64,000 bases of DNA, taken from the NCBI GenBank assembly GCA_964474905.1, contig CAYYUP010000006.1:94445-158444 (forward strand), given 5' to 3'. This document shows, piece after piece, positions 53,001 through 61,730 of this stretch (its first letter is position 1; each line of letters starts with the position of its first letter). The DNA is from JADJRG01 sp964474905 (lineage in GTDB: Bacteria > Myxococcota_A > Polyangia > Nannocystales > Nannocystaceae). The translations under genes and the position numbers were made by a program. The notes under the pieces were generated by a model. That model ran no database searches and was not told where the DNA came from. It saw only the letters and a list, made by a program, of their open reading frames with translations.

Positions 53001-53626
53001 CGAAATATCTACTCCCGAAGGGTCATCAGCGCATTTGCCTTAACCGGATCTTCAACGCGGGTGGATTGTACGCACATAGCGGCTATCTGGTGCATGTGAA
53101 TGGGGATCACTACATCTGCGTGGAGCCGGTTCAAGGGCATCTAGAGGCGGTCGAAGTTGAGGACGGAGTACACAATAGAGGGCCGAAGTCGTCGGAGTCC
53201 GACAAGGTCTTCTCTGGACTGATCCATTCGGTGATCTCCTCGATCGTCGAGGAGGTTGAGGTTGCTCATCCAAGTGTTGAGCCGGAAGTGAAGCCCGAAG
53301 TAGAGAAAAAGAAGAAGAAGAAGAAAAAGAAGAAGCCGAAGCTTGGGCGGATAGGTACTCTGGCTCGTCTCGATCACAAGCTTGCTGCCGTCGACCGGCC
53401 CACTCAGCGTTCGATCCGAGCGATCATCCAGGGCCTTGCGCCCTCGGATTTCTTGGGTTCCAAGGGTGACTTAGACCGCTTTGTGCTTCATTGGGCTCAG
53501 CGGACGATCCGAGGCGAGTTTGGCTCGCTGAGGGAGTGCCGACAGGAGTTCTTCCTGGGCGGCAAGACGGACGCTTTGATCGTGAAGATGAAGAAGGCGA
53601 TCAAGCGATCGAGCAAAACTCTTTAG
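50036..53626 (+). CDS. DUF4157 effector with two putative cysteine-protease-like domains (1196 aa)
   Basis: Order: (1) residues about 125-230, a DUF4157/eCIS-core metalloprotease-like domain with HEAAH (185-189). (2) about 250-620, a second domain with a likely catalytic pair DCGKSSAAVMG (Cys400) and SFPYHWGGVVAIDGADRVVL (His541), consistent with a papain-like fold. (3) a Pro-rich linker (645-705). (4) a helical region and an OTU-like domain with DGHCLIHG (Cys884) and GDHYICVEP (His1025). (5) a run of ten Lys (1091-1100) and a final helical domain. DUF4157 proteins are cargo of extracellular contractile injection systems. OTU peptidases cut ubiquitin chains, so eukaryotic targets are plausible. 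Base use is more AT-rich than its neighbours, suggesting transfer. Domain identities are motif-based. Confidence 0.8.
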   Translation: MSGRNMRDHPRRDTKQVHSREKNVESPHRTATASAKFRAEGSSSGSHSRVPPKYGVNVLDRRDTSSPALLKPPAYGVDLVDNGPEEGLCVQRVGEPGESSREGVPGVSSPHVQRVALAGVSGSGTTLPYEGTISRLFGRHRLQGVTAHMGPRAAAASRAIGAQAYTVGSHVAFRRPAPSLRLTAHEAAHTIQQRAGVQLKGGVGAVGDRYERNADAVADAVVAGRSAESLLDQVASGDGSGRSVQRSPVVQRYTVERDTESKSILLKETSRLVSENGKMAVYGADGASGAFYASLEKIHESNKLLEKSGSFIRFITPDLAYKKRSKAKARDKFPKKFKRVTVRKQTLYQVIPYWTSRENLGIHGPRSDDEGLYKRNTNLHEKNLKQVCNQRKPMHLWYDCGKSSAAVMGSNTLARQGIFTNEDGKVEATEEMPDPTGIANSIFKSVLPGFLRDNPKYITKEHKPVYKKGDETVLTNFGGLNSGTNAKIAYWNLPEEARDKFERMVGFNRYAQPEVGQAYAMATYGDLPGWESHLTQSFPYHWGGVVAIDGADRVVLQAAARQNDEFDASAESWSFTMYGQKKGQTFFERWGNDGKGHFGNYYGTIVVRNTDKKDGATKIGRGVKPLHKRKGKPNYGLLGMGGGLMSPPPMPGSPGVPMAPPMPPQLLPPGPMPTSAPMPTSNAKPAPLPTSNVKPAPLPTKPSNSTAVPETPIQVAMKGLGASIDTPDVCRLVMNTIGFDTIKTIGADIVGVVCNRALKIVPGKPTLLRIAGIATKDIAVWQFLEDLVIKGRLGSVLDPLAVFDKSDNLWRASGSNAAVDAYLADLADSAFLSEVEGDALARHLRVQATIYSESGGHQKTKKFADINTGQLYRERGITKPDGHCLIHGMYQITDGRNATREEVKSARQAIAQSLDRNLLAVQVESYISASIAGFPVGGLGVRFRSLLEADVGIQVAKSASIQRSLGSHGIDIGSVGPSNVVSSAPKHRPKYLLPKGHQRICLNRIFNAGGLYAHSGYLVHVNGDHYICVEPVQGHLEAVEVEDGVHNRGPKSSESDKVFSGLIHSVISSIVEEVEVAHPSVEPEVKPEVEKKKKKKKKKKPKLGRIGTLARLDHKLAAVDRPTQRSIRAIIQGLAPSDFLGSKGDLDRFVLHWAQRTIRGEFGSLRECRQEFFLGGKTDALIVKMKKAIKRSSKTL

Positions 53627-53823
53627 GTCCGCGTTGGCGGCCCAAGAGGCCTCTCGCCGGCCGAGGCGCAGGTGAGCTGCCAGGCTCGATCTGCGGAGCG
53701 CGAGGTTGAGCTTCGCGCATGGGTGCACTGTTTCGGTCTTTGGCGGGGCGGGTCCATCGACAAAGATGGACCTGCGGTTAGACTGCAGGTTCACAGGCCC
53801 GCGAAGAGCGGTCGATAGGGATC

Positions 53824-54426
53824 ATGCATCGACGGATATTCCTCAATCTCAGTGTCCTCCTTGTCGCCGCCTGTGGCGGTCTCACCTCTGCGCCCCAGGA
53901 CCCACCAGAGGCCGTGGCAGCCCCGATAGAGCCCGCCTACGGCTACTTCGCGGGGGGCTGCTTTTGGGGTGTCGAGCATTTTCTAGAGGCCATACCAGGG
54001 GTCGTCGATGTCGAGTCCGGGTATATGGGCGGCGATGCGGCGCCCACCTACGAAGAGGTCTCAACCGGCGCCACCGGCCACGCCGAGACCGTGCGGGTGA
54101 CCTTTAATCCGGGCGAAGTCTCTTACGAGGCCGTGGCCAAGCGGTTTTTTGAGATCCACGATCCGACTCAGGTGGGCGGTCAGGGTCCCGATATCGGCGA
54201 TCAATACCGCTCGGCAGTCTTTGTCACCGGGCCCGAGCAGCGGGCGGTGATCGACGGTCTGATCGCGCGGCTTCGGACCAACGGCTATGCGGTCGCGACC
54301 GAGGTCTTGGCGGCCAAGCGCTTTTGGTTGGCAGAGGCCTATCACCAGGATTACTACGAGCGTACCCGCAAGACGCCCTACTGCCATGCGCCGATGCCCC
54401 GCTTTGACGAGCCGCCCTCCGAATAA
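53824..54426 (+). CDS. msrA: Lipoprotein peptide-methionine (S)-S-oxide reductase
   Basis: The MsrA catalytic motif GCFWGVEHF is intact (Cys46). The rest of the family is present (GYMGGDAAPTYEEVSTGATGHAE and AYHQDYYERTR); the recycling Cys is in TPYCHAP. It reduces methionine-S-sulfoxide in proteins. An N-terminal lipobox VAAC (Cys17) means it is exported and membrane-anchored, unlike cytosolic MsrA. It would therefore repair periplasmic or surface proteins. No msrB adjoins it. Confidence 0.95.
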   Translation: MHRRIFLNLSVLLVAACGGLTSAPQDPPEAVAAPIEPAYGYFAGGCFWGVEHFLEAIPGVVDVESGYMGGDAAPTYEEVSTGATGHAETVRVTFNPGEVSYEAVAKRFFEIHDPTQVGGQGPDIGDQYRSAVFVTGPEQRAVIDGLIARLRTNGYAVATEVLAAKRFWLAEAYHQDYYERTRKTPYCHAPMPRFDEPPSE

Positions 54427-54437
54427 GGAACGGCGTC

Positions 54438-54463
54438 CGCGATCGCGGCTTTTGGCGGTCGCG
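54438..54463 (+). terminator. Terminator-like hairpin after msrA
   Basis: CGCGATCGC pairs with GCGGTCGCG (one G-T) around an 8-base loop containing TTTT. No T-run follows, so confidence is limited. Confidence 0.4.
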
Positions 54464-54485
54464 TGATAGGCTGTCTTCTAGGGCG

Positions 54486-55394
54486 ATGGCCAGGAAAAAA
54501 CAGCGCAAACGCGACGCTAGTTCCAACAAGTACGCGGTCGAGCTAGACGGTGTGTTTGCCGGATGGCTCGCCGATGTCGCGGGTGCGAGCGCCTCCGGCG
54601 GAGTCGAGACCGGACCGACCGGGCGCCGCTACTCCCGACGCGACGAGCTCGTCTGTCGCGCGTGGCCTGGGCTTCCTCGCAGCTTCTACGCCTGGGTCGA
54701 GCGCTCGTTTGGCTCGCATGTCGCCGGCAGTGACGGCGCGATCACCCTGGTCGACTCCGAGGGCCGACAGCTCTCGCGCACGCTGCTAGAGGATGTCGTG
54801 GTCACTTCGATGACCGTGCCGGCCGTCGATGACGGCAGTCGCGAGCGCGCGAAGATCGAGCTGACCTTGAGCCCCGGCGGTGTTCGTTACTCCGCCCGTC
54901 GGGCGCGTGTGCTGCCGGCGGAGGCCCTCGCAGAGCGCGTGCCGACACCGGCCACAGACTATCGCATCGAGATCGACGGGCTCATCGAGGAGTGTTCGTT
55001 TATCAGTCGAGTCGAGGCCCTGACCATCGCCCAGAAGATCGATATCCGAGGCGAGCGTGGCCTCGCCCGCGTGGGGGAGCTGGCTGCGACCTCGTTGGTG
55101 GTTGTGCTGCCCGAGGCCAAGGCCCGTGGCTTCTTTCGCTGGCGGGATCGGGTGCCGCTGGGGCAGGCCACCCGGCGCACGGCGACCGTGACCATTGGCC
55201 AGCCAGAGGTCGGTTTTAGTGTCGTCCTGCACGACCTCAGCCTCGTCGAGTTAAAGGTGCGCGAGCGTCTAGGTCCCGACATCGATGACGGCGACGAACT
55301 CGAGCAAGGCGAGGTGCTGCAGCGCCAGCGCCTGGATGTGCGGGCCGAGATGGCCGCCTCTGCGGTCGGGTTTTGTTTTCTGCCCGGTAAGTGA
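54486..55394 (+). CDS. Tandem phage-tail-tube-like (gp19) protein (302 aa)
   Basis: Two copies of a gp19/Hcp-like tail-tube fold appear. Repeat 1 (about 15-136) opens KYAVELDGVFAGWLADVAGA, with DGAITLVDSEGRQLSRTLLEDVV in the middle. Repeat 2 (about 158-260) opens DYRIEIDGLIEECSFISRVE and ends VLHDLSLVELKV. This pattern (a strand ELDG... then a turn, a long helix and a late strand) is that of contractile-injection tail-tube proteins. The tube repeats are usually separate chains, so a fused pair is notable. No sheath, spike or baseplate gene is in the window. The fold call is by pattern only. Confidence 0.6.
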   Translation: MARKKQRKRDASSNKYAVELDGVFAGWLADVAGASASGGVETGPTGRRYSRRDELVCRAWPGLPRSFYAWVERSFGSHVAGSDGAITLVDSEGRQLSRTLLEDVVVTSMTVPAVDDGSRERAKIELTLSPGGVRYSARRARVLPAEALAERVPTPATDYRIEIDGLIEECSFISRVEALTIAQKIDIRGERGLARVGELAATSLVVVLPEAKARGFFRWRDRVPLGQATRRTATVTIGQPEVGFSVVLHDLSLVELKVRERLGPDIDDGDELEQGEVLQRQRLDVRAEMAASAVGFCFLPGK

Positions 55395-55426
55395 CCGCGG
55401 CGTTTCGATGAGGCCGCCGGCGCCGG

Positions 55427-55789
55427 CTACTCGATGATCCAAGCGGTCGCGGCCGTCATCTCGTCGAGTGCGAAGACGCGGACCTCGCCCGGCATCAGGA
55501 AGCCCAGGGCCTTGAGGCTCGAGGCGAAGACGCGGTTGTCAGTGGCCAGCGCGATCTTCTCGAAGTGGGCCAGGTGCTTGAGCCCGACCTTGGCATCGTC
55601 CCAGAGGGCGCCAGCAGTGTAATCACCGAGTGTTGAGTCAAATCGGTAGAGAATGCGGATTTTTCCGTATTGCTTGTGGGCTTGTTCGAGCGCAGGAATC
55701 AGTACACTTTCGTAGTCTTCGGCGGTGATCGTGCCGGTGGCGGTTACTGCGATTACGTTGCCTGGGAGATTGGGGATTATTTGGAGCAT
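55427..55789 (-). CDS. SpoIIAA-like/STAS-SEC14-like protein (120 aa)
   Basis: A single small domain with strands NVIAVTATGTITAEDYESV and KIRILYRFDSTLGDYT, a helix ALWDDAKVGLKHL, and a C-terminal EVRVFALDEMTAATAWI. This is the pattern of the SpoIIAA-like/DUF3478 group, of unknown biochemical role. Start ATG 55789 gives the usual length. Convergent with the tail-tube-like gene. Confidence 0.82.
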   Translation of the reverse strand: MLQIIPNLPGNVIAVTATGTITAEDYESVLIPALEQAHKQYGKIRILYRFDSTLGDYTAGALWDDAKVGLKHLAHFEKIALATDNRVFASSLKALGFLMPGEVRVFALDEMTAATAWIIE

Positions 55790-55979
55790 GTCGTGGTCTT
55801 TTCTTTGGTTGCGGACGAACGGGCGAATCGCAGTACAGGATGGCCATGGTCTCGCGGGTGCGCTCGTCTGCGGATGCGGCAAACTTCTCGCCTCTAGTTG
55901 CAGACAGCGGCAAAAATTGAGCCTCGCATGTGCTCTGATGTAGGCAGAATGTCGCGCCGGCTCGTGGTATGGACGTGCG

Positions 55980-58604
55980 GTGCTGCTCAACCCGGCCCAG
56001 CAAGCGGCGGTCGACCATCGAGGGGGTCCGCTCCTGGTGCTCGCGGGCGCCGGAACCGGCAAGACGCGGGTGCTCATCCATCGGATCGCCTCGCTGCTCG
56101 ACGAAGGTGTGCCCGCGTGGCGGATTTTGGCGGTCACGTTTACCAACAAGGCGGCAGGCGAGATGCGCGAGCGCATCGCCGCGATCGCCGGTGACATCCA
56201 CGACCTGAGAGGGCTCTGGGTCGGCACGTTTCACTCGATCTGCGCCCGGATCCTGCGCCGCTTTGGCGGACCTGTGTATCTCTCGCCGCGCTTCTCGATC
56301 TACGATACGAGCGATCAGCTGTCGGTGATGAAGCAGGTCTTCACCGACCTCAACATGAGCAGCGATAGCAGCAGCGCGATCAGTCCAAAGGTCGTACTCG
56401 GCTACCTCGACAGGCTCAAGAACCGAGGCCACGGTGTCGATCGCATCGACGAGTTAAAGCTCGAGGAGCCGGGGCGCTCGCTTGTCCACAAGGCGATGAC
56501 GCGCTACCAACGGCAGGTTCGGGCCGACGATGCGGCGGATTTTGGCGACCTCTTGGTGCTCGCCGTGGAGCTGCTGCGAATGGCCGACATGAAGGCGCCC
56601 TCGCGGCGGCGACCGAAGGCTCCGGCGGCGGCTCAGGGCCGCGGTGGCACCCATCTCGTTGCCCGTCGAGCGAGCCGGGCGCGGCCAAATAAACCTGACC
56701 CTCAGACCAGCTTAAAGCTGTCGGCGTTTGGCCAGGGGCTCGCGGGCATGATCGATTTTGGGGGTTCGGAAGCTGCATCTGACGAGCCGCTCCAGACGAC
56801 GATCGCCGGTGTCGAAGCGACTGCGGTGGGTGGCTCTGAGGACAGCGCCGATTCGATGGCGATGGGGGAGGCTGCGGGGTCTCCCGAGGGAGCGCAGCTC
56901 GCGGGCTTTAGCGCCCCAAAAATCGATGAGTTAGAGCCGGTCGCTCGGCTTCGCCGTCGCTTTGCCCACATCCTCGTCGACGAATTTCAAGATACCAATC
57001 CGGTGCAGGCAGAGCTCGTCGAGCTGCTCTCGACCTTCGCCGAACTCTGTGTCGTCGGTGATGACGACCAGGCGATCTACGGCTGGCGCGGCGCTGATGT
57101 CTCGCAGATCCTCAATTTTCCAGAGAGCCACGGCGACTGCGAGGTCATCCCGCTCGAGCAAAATTACCGGAGCACAACCCACATCCTCGACGGCGCCAAC
57201 GCGATCATTCGAAAGAATCGCGGTCGCTTTGGCAAGGCGCTGCGCAGCGATCTGGGGGAGGGCGAGCCGATCCGTGTATTGATGACGATCGATGAGGTCG
57301 ACGAGGCCCGGGCGATCGCAGGTCTTATTGCCGACGACCTCGCCGAGGGGGTGGACCCCGCCGAGATCGCCGTCTTCTACCGGACGCACGCGCTCTCGCG
57401 GGCGCTGGAGGAGGGGCTCATCCGCCGGCAGGTGCGTTACAGGATTCACGGAGGTCTGCGTTTCTTCGATCGAAAAGAGATCAAGGACCTGCTCAGCTAT
57501 CTCCACCTGATGGTCAACCCGCGGAGCGACCTGCACCTGCGGCGGATCATCAACGTGCCGAGTCGCAAGATCGGCAAGACGTCGCTCGACCGCCTCTTAG
57601 AGCGCGCGTCGATTCAGGAGTGCAGCCTCTTTGAGGTATTGACCTCCGAAGAGGCTCAGGCGGCGGGTTTGGGCAAGGCTGCGGTGGGTCGAGCGGTCGG
57701 CGTGCGCCAGCTGCTGAGCGGCCTGCGCGAGGCGACCGAGGGCAAGGGGCTCGGCGAGATCGCCGACGTGATTCTCCAGGTGACCGACTACCGCAAATGG
57801 ATCGGCCGCGATGAGACCGAAGAAGCCACCGACCGGCTCGAGAACATCCAAGAGTTTGTCGGTGAGTTGACGATTTTCTCAGAGGAGCAGCCCGAGGCGA
57901 CGCTGGCCGATTACCTCGAGCAGGTGGCGCTGCTCAGCCCTGCCGACGGCGAAGGCGAAGACGAAGACGACAATAGGCTCGGAGCGATCACTTTGATGAC
58001 GGTGCACAGCGCCAAGGGGCTCGAGTTCTCGCGGGTGTATCTCACCGGTATGGAGGAGGGGATTTTTCCCCATGCGAGGGTGGTCGATGATCCCGAGGAG
58101 ATGGAGGGGGAGCGGCGTCTCGCCTACGTCGCTGTAACCCGGGCGAAGCGGCGTCTGATGATCACCTGGGCCCGTGGGCGCCGGCTTTACGGGCAGCAGA
58201 GAGAGGGCGAACTCTCTCGTTTTGTCCGCGAGTTGCCGGCTGCGGCTTCGGCTACGCTCTGCACTCCGCGGGCTCGAGTTTCTGCGCCGGTGCCGATGGC
58301 GAGTTCGTGGACGCCTGAGTTTCGGGCGGCCGAGACCTCTCCCTCTCCACCACCGGAGCCCAGCTGGGACAGCGATATCGTCTACGACAAGGAGGCGCTC
58401 GCGGCCGATGCCTACGCCGCCCAGGCGCCCGTGGATACCGGTGAGGGCGTCGCGCTTTTTGTCGGTATGCGGGTCCGGCATCGCAAGTTCGGTGTCGCGG
58501 CTGTGATGGGTTGGTCGGGTACTGGCGACGATCTCAAGCTCAGCCTGCGTTTTGAGAAGTACGGCATGAAGACGATCCTCGCCCGCTTCTGCGAGCCCGG
58601 CTGA
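55980..58604 (+). CDS. PcrA/UvrD-type superfamily 1 DNA helicase with insertion (874 aa)
   Basis: SF1A helicase motifs in order: GAGTGKT (23-29), TFTNKAAGEM, VGTFHSICARIL, the Walker B box DEFQDTN, GDDDQAIYGWRGAD, LEQNYRSTTHIL, MTVHSAKGLEFSRVYL and YVAVTRAKRRLM. It unwinds DNA 3'-5' in repair. An approximately 120-residue low-complexity insertion (about 205-325) precedes Walker B, rich in Ala/Gly/Ser/Pro and basic residues. The last ~50 residues (VGMRVRHRKFGVAAVMGW) form the Tudor-like end of PcrA. GTG 55980 is the start that gives an immediate LNPAQQAAV motif. Confidence 0.95.
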   Translation: MLLNPAQQAAVDHRGGPLLVLAGAGTGKTRVLIHRIASLLDEGVPAWRILAVTFTNKAAGEMRERIAAIAGDIHDLRGLWVGTFHSICARILRRFGGPVYLSPRFSIYDTSDQLSVMKQVFTDLNMSSDSSSAISPKVVLGYLDRLKNRGHGVDRIDELKLEEPGRSLVHKAMTRYQRQVRADDAADFGDLLVLAVELLRMADMKAPSRRRPKAPAAAQGRGGTHLVARRASRARPNKPDPQTSLKLSAFGQGLAGMIDFGGSEAASDEPLQTTIAGVEATAVGGSEDSADSMAMGEAAGSPEGAQLAGFSAPKIDELEPVARLRRRFAHILVDEFQDTNPVQAELVELLSTFAELCVVGDDDQAIYGWRGADVSQILNFPESHGDCEVIPLEQNYRSTTHILDGANAIIRKNRGRFGKALRSDLGEGEPIRVLMTIDEVDEARAIAGLIADDLAEGVDPAEIAVFYRTHALSRALEEGLIRRQVRYRIHGGLRFFDRKEIKDLLSYLHLMVNPRSDLHLRRIINVPSRKIGKTSLDRLLERASIQECSLFEVLTSEEAQAAGLGKAAVGRAVGVRQLLSGLREATEGKGLGEIADVILQVTDYRKWIGRDETEEATDRLENIQEFVGELTIFSEEQPEATLADYLEQVALLSPADGEGEDEDDNRLGAITLMTVHSAKGLEFSRVYLTGMEEGIFPHARVVDDPEEMEGERRLAYVAVTRAKRRLMITWARGRRLYGQQREGELSRFVRELPAAASATLCTPRARVSAPVPMASSWTPEFRAAETSPSPPPEPSWDSDIVYDKEALAADAYAAQAPVDTGEGVALFVGMRVRHRKFGVAAVMGWSGTGDDLKLSLRFEKYGMKTILARFCEPG

Positions 58605-58655
58605 ACCTGGGTGCAGATCCGCCGGGGTGCGTCCGCCTGTGGTAGCTTCGCGGCG

Positions 58656-59393
58656 ATGTCCATGCTCGCTCGTCTCCCCCGTGCACTCGCTCTTGTCGCT
58701 GCCTTTGCGCTGCCGCTGACCCTTGGTTGCGACGGTGACAGCCAGCCGCCCAAGTCGGAGAACTCCAAGCCGCTCGCGGGCGCCGAAAATGGCGGAAAGC
58801 CGGTCCAGGGCGGCGCCGAAGGTGGGAGTGCAGGCGAGGCGCCCGAGCCTAGCGGCGAGATCCGAACGCCGATGATCGCCAAGGATCACCCGCTCTACGC
58901 GCGCATGGAGGGCACAAATGTCAACAACGCCTGCGCTGCCGATGGCGAGTGTTTTAAGGGGGGCTGTGGCAGTGAGATCTGCGCAGCGACCAAGGATACG
59001 ATGTCGACCTGCGAGCTCTTCGAGCCCCGCTCCCCGGCGAGCGCGGTCTGTGGCTGTGTCAGCGGCGAGTGCATCTGGTACACGACCGATGGCGCGACCC
59101 TGCCCAAGGTGGACAACAAGCCGGGCAGCGAGCCGGGCAGCAAGCCGGGCAGCAAGGCAGGCGACAAGGTGGATAACAAGCCCGGGGGCGGAGCTGTGGG
59201 TGGGGCCAATCCCGTTGTCTGCGGCGACAAGACCTGTGCGAGCGGCGAGCGATGCATCGAGTACTTCGGCATCGCCGGCGCCAGGGGTCCCCGCTTTCAG
59301 ACCTGTGGCATCCCCTGCGGCGCCAAGCGCAGCTGTCCCAAGGGGCTTTCCTGTGTGACCGTCGCCGACGGGCCGGGCGACGTTTGCCAGTAG
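58656..59393 (+). CDS. Eight-cysteine-cluster lipoprotein (245 aa)
   Basis: Lipobox LTLGC (Cys25). A Ser/Gly/Lys linker leads to a domain with eight Cys between about residues 90 and 142 (CAADGECFKGGCG... GCVSGEC). This matches the eight-cysteine-cluster domain that is frequent in myxobacterial surface proteins. A second Cys-rich piece ends the protein (CGDKTCASGERC, CGIPCGAKRSC), after a GSKPGSK-type repeat. Function unknown. Confidence 0.82.
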   Translation: MSMLARLPRALALVAAFALPLTLGCDGDSQPPKSENSKPLAGAENGGKPVQGGAEGGSAGEAPEPSGEIRTPMIAKDHPLYARMEGTNVNNACAADGECFKGGCGSEICAATKDTMSTCELFEPRSPASAVCGCVSGECIWYTTDGATLPKVDNKPGSEPGSKPGSKAGDKVDNKPGGGAVGGANPVVCGDKTCASGERCIEYFGIAGARGPRFQTCGIPCGAKRSCPKGLSCVTVADGPGDVCQ

Positions 59394-59520
59394 GTTGGGC
59401 CCCCTTTCGGGGTCGTTGTGGCGCTCGCTTTTGCCAGCCAGCCCGGCAGCAGCGAGCGCGCATTTCAGATAGGATCAGCCGGTTCTCGATTATGATCATA
59501 GTTAGATCGAGGCAAAATTA

Positions 59521-60486
59521 GTGTCCTGCTTGGATCCTCGCGAGTCGTTTGGGTCCGCCGATATGCCTACCTCTGCTACCGGGTTGCCCGATCGGGATTC
59601 TGCGGATCGCGAGTATGTGGTCGCGGGCGGTCACCGCTGGGCGCTGCGGCGCTGGCCTGGGCCTGAGACGCCTCGGGCCCAGGCACCGACAATCGTCGCG
59701 TTGCACGGCTTTACCGGCACAGGTGACGACTTTGCGCCCCTTGTCCGCGGTCCTTCGGCGATCCCCGGACGTTGGCTCAGTGTCGACATTCTCGGTCATG
59801 GGCGCAGCGATGCGCCGTCCTACAGCAGCAAAGCCTACGCGATGCCGGCCGTCGCTGCGGCCCTCGCAGATGTGCTGGCGGTGGCGGTTCAGGGCTCTCC
59901 GTATGTGCTCGTCGGCTATTCGATGGGTGCTCGCTTGGCGCTTTCGCTGGTGCTCGGAGAGTTCGCCACACAGTGCCGATGGCCGCGACCTGCGGGCTTG
60001 GTGCTCATCGGTGGGACCCCAGGAATCGCCGATCCTTTAGGGCGTGCGCAGAGGCAGGTGGAGGACGTCGAACTCGCCGAGAGCTTGCTCTCCAGGGGTC
60101 TCGATTGGTTCATCGATACCTGGGCGAATCGACCGATCCTGGCGAGTAAAAAACGGATCGCGGCGCCGCTGCGTTCGGCGATGGCAGCTCGGTTTCGTTT
60201 GCAACGAGTGCAGGGCTTGGCGGGCAGTCTTCGGGGCATGGGCACCGGGGCGATGCCCTCGCTTTGGGGGGCTCTGGAGCATCTCCACCTGCCGACGTTG
60301 TGGGTCACAGGCGCCGATGATCCAAAGTTCACAGAGATCGCGAGAGAAGTCGTGGCCACGGTTCCAGGGGCTGAGCGCGTCATTTTGGGGGAAGTTGGCC
60401 ACAGCGCTCATCTCGAGGCCGTGGCTGGTTTTTCGGCGGCGTTTCAGCGCTGGCAAAGATGTGTGTTCGACTCCTCGGCCGGATGA
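59521..60486 (+). CDS. Alpha/beta hydrolase, MenH-like (321 aa)
   Basis: HGFTGTGDDF (oxyanion region), GYSMGARLAL (nucleophile Ser134 in GxSxG), TLWVTGADDPKF (acid Asp), and GHSAHLE (His) make the catalytic triad. GYSMG(A/G)RLAL is the pattern of MenH, which makes SHCHC in menaquinone synthesis. No other men gene is nearby, so the MenH role is likely but not certain. GTG 59521 or ATG 59563 may be the start. Confidence 0.82.
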   Translation: MSCLDPRESFGSADMPTSATGLPDRDSADREYVVAGGHRWALRRWPGPETPRAQAPTIVALHGFTGTGDDFAPLVRGPSAIPGRWLSVDILGHGRSDAPSYSSKAYAMPAVAAALADVLAVAVQGSPYVLVGYSMGARLALSLVLGEFATQCRWPRPAGLVLIGGTPGIADPLGRAQRQVEDVELAESLLSRGLDWFIDTWANRPILASKKRIAAPLRSAMAARFRLQRVQGLAGSLRGMGTGAMPSLWGALEHLHLPTLWVTGADDPKFTEIAREVVATVPGAERVILGEVGHSAHLEAVAGFSAAFQRWQRCVFDSSAG

Positions 60487-60662
60487 GATGCACAGAATGT
60501 TGCGAGTGCTCTCCGAGTAGGCGAAAGTGGTGTGGACGCTCGTCTGGGCAAAATCGCTCCTGCGGGTGGCGCCAAATTTGCGCCTCAGAAAACGACCCAA
60601 GGGGTCGAGTTATCTACACACTGAGCGCAAAACCTGTAAGGTCCCGCTCCGAGGAGATCGCC

Positions 60663-61630
60663 ATGCATCGACTTCCCCCGACTCTATTCTCTATCATCCT
60701 AGGCCTCAGCGCTGCCGCTTGCGGGGGCTCTGCCGACGCAGATAAAGCTGCCGAGAAGATCAAGAAGGCCGAGGAGGCCAAGGAGGCCGCGGTCAAGAAG
60801 GCCGCCGACGCCGAGGAGGCCCTGAAAAAGGCCGAAGAGGCCAATAAGGGTCCTGCCGCGAGCCCTGACCAGCTTGCGCGCGGCCGCTACTTGGCCGAGG
60901 TCGTGATGAATTGTCGTGCTTGCCACACGCCGCTGACCGACAAGGGCCCCGATCTCAGCAAGCAGTACGCGGGCGGCCTGGAGTACGCCGACATCGGTGG
61001 GACCTGGCGTTCGCCAAACATCACCCAGGACAAGAAGACCGGCATCGGCGGTTGGACGGATGAGCAGATCATCGACGCGGTGCGCAAGGGCACGCGTCCG
61101 ACCGGCGAGCAGATGTACCCGGTGATGCCCTACGAGTACTTCTCGGCGGCTTCGGACGAGGATATGAAGGCTCTTGTCGCCTACCTGCGGACGGTCGAGC
61201 CGATCGAAAACGCGGTTGCGGGCAATACGGATCTCAAGCTCAAAAAACCCGCGGCACCGGAGGCCTCCGGCGATCCGCCGCTGCCCGAGCCCGAGGCCGA
61301 GGGCAAGTACCTGGTCGCGCTCGCGCACTGCGGCAATTGCCATACCCCGCGTGACGACGCCGGCAAGGCCGACGAGAGCCGGCTCTTCGCCGGCGGTCGG
61401 GCTTTCGCCGCGATGTCCTTCCAGGGCGAGGGCCAGGTTTGGTCGTCCAACCTCACACCGCACAAAAAAACCGGTATCGGCAAGTACAGCGACGACCAGC
61501 TGATGACGGCAATCGTCGAACTCGACAAGCGTGATGGCAGCGCGATCGTCGGGCCGATGACCTTCTATGTCGATGCTTGGTCGCAGCTCAAGCACAAGGA
61601 CGTCAAGGCGATCGTCGCCTATCTGCGCAC
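60663..61630 (+). CDS. Diheme cytochrome c lipoprotein, 3' end in assembly gap
   Basis: Lipobox AAAC (Cys20). A Lys/Glu/Ala coiled coil (about 25-70) spaces the domain from the membrane. Two c-type hemes follow, CRACH and CGNCH, each in a repeated unit (GGTWRSPNITQDKKTGIGGW and GQVWSSNLTPHKKTGIGKY). These are like the cytochrome subunits of alcohol or gluconate dehydrogenases. Reading stops at the N run after VAYLR, so the C-terminus is missing. An electron-transfer lipoprotein at the membrane. Confidence 0.88.
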
Positions 61631-61730
61631 NNNNNNNNNNNNNNNNNNNNNNNNNNNNNNNNNNNNNNNNNNNNNNNNNNNNNNNNNNNNNNNNNNNNNN
61701 NNNNNNNNNNNNNNNNNNNNNNNNNNNNNN
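61631..61730. other. Assembly gap (100 N) against a 15-bp repeat
   Basis: Exactly 100 N. To its right GGCCGGACTGGTTTC repeats with a 15-bp period (61739-61785), so repeat collapse is the likely cause. It cuts the end of one cytochrome gene and the start of the next. Confidence 0.95.
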
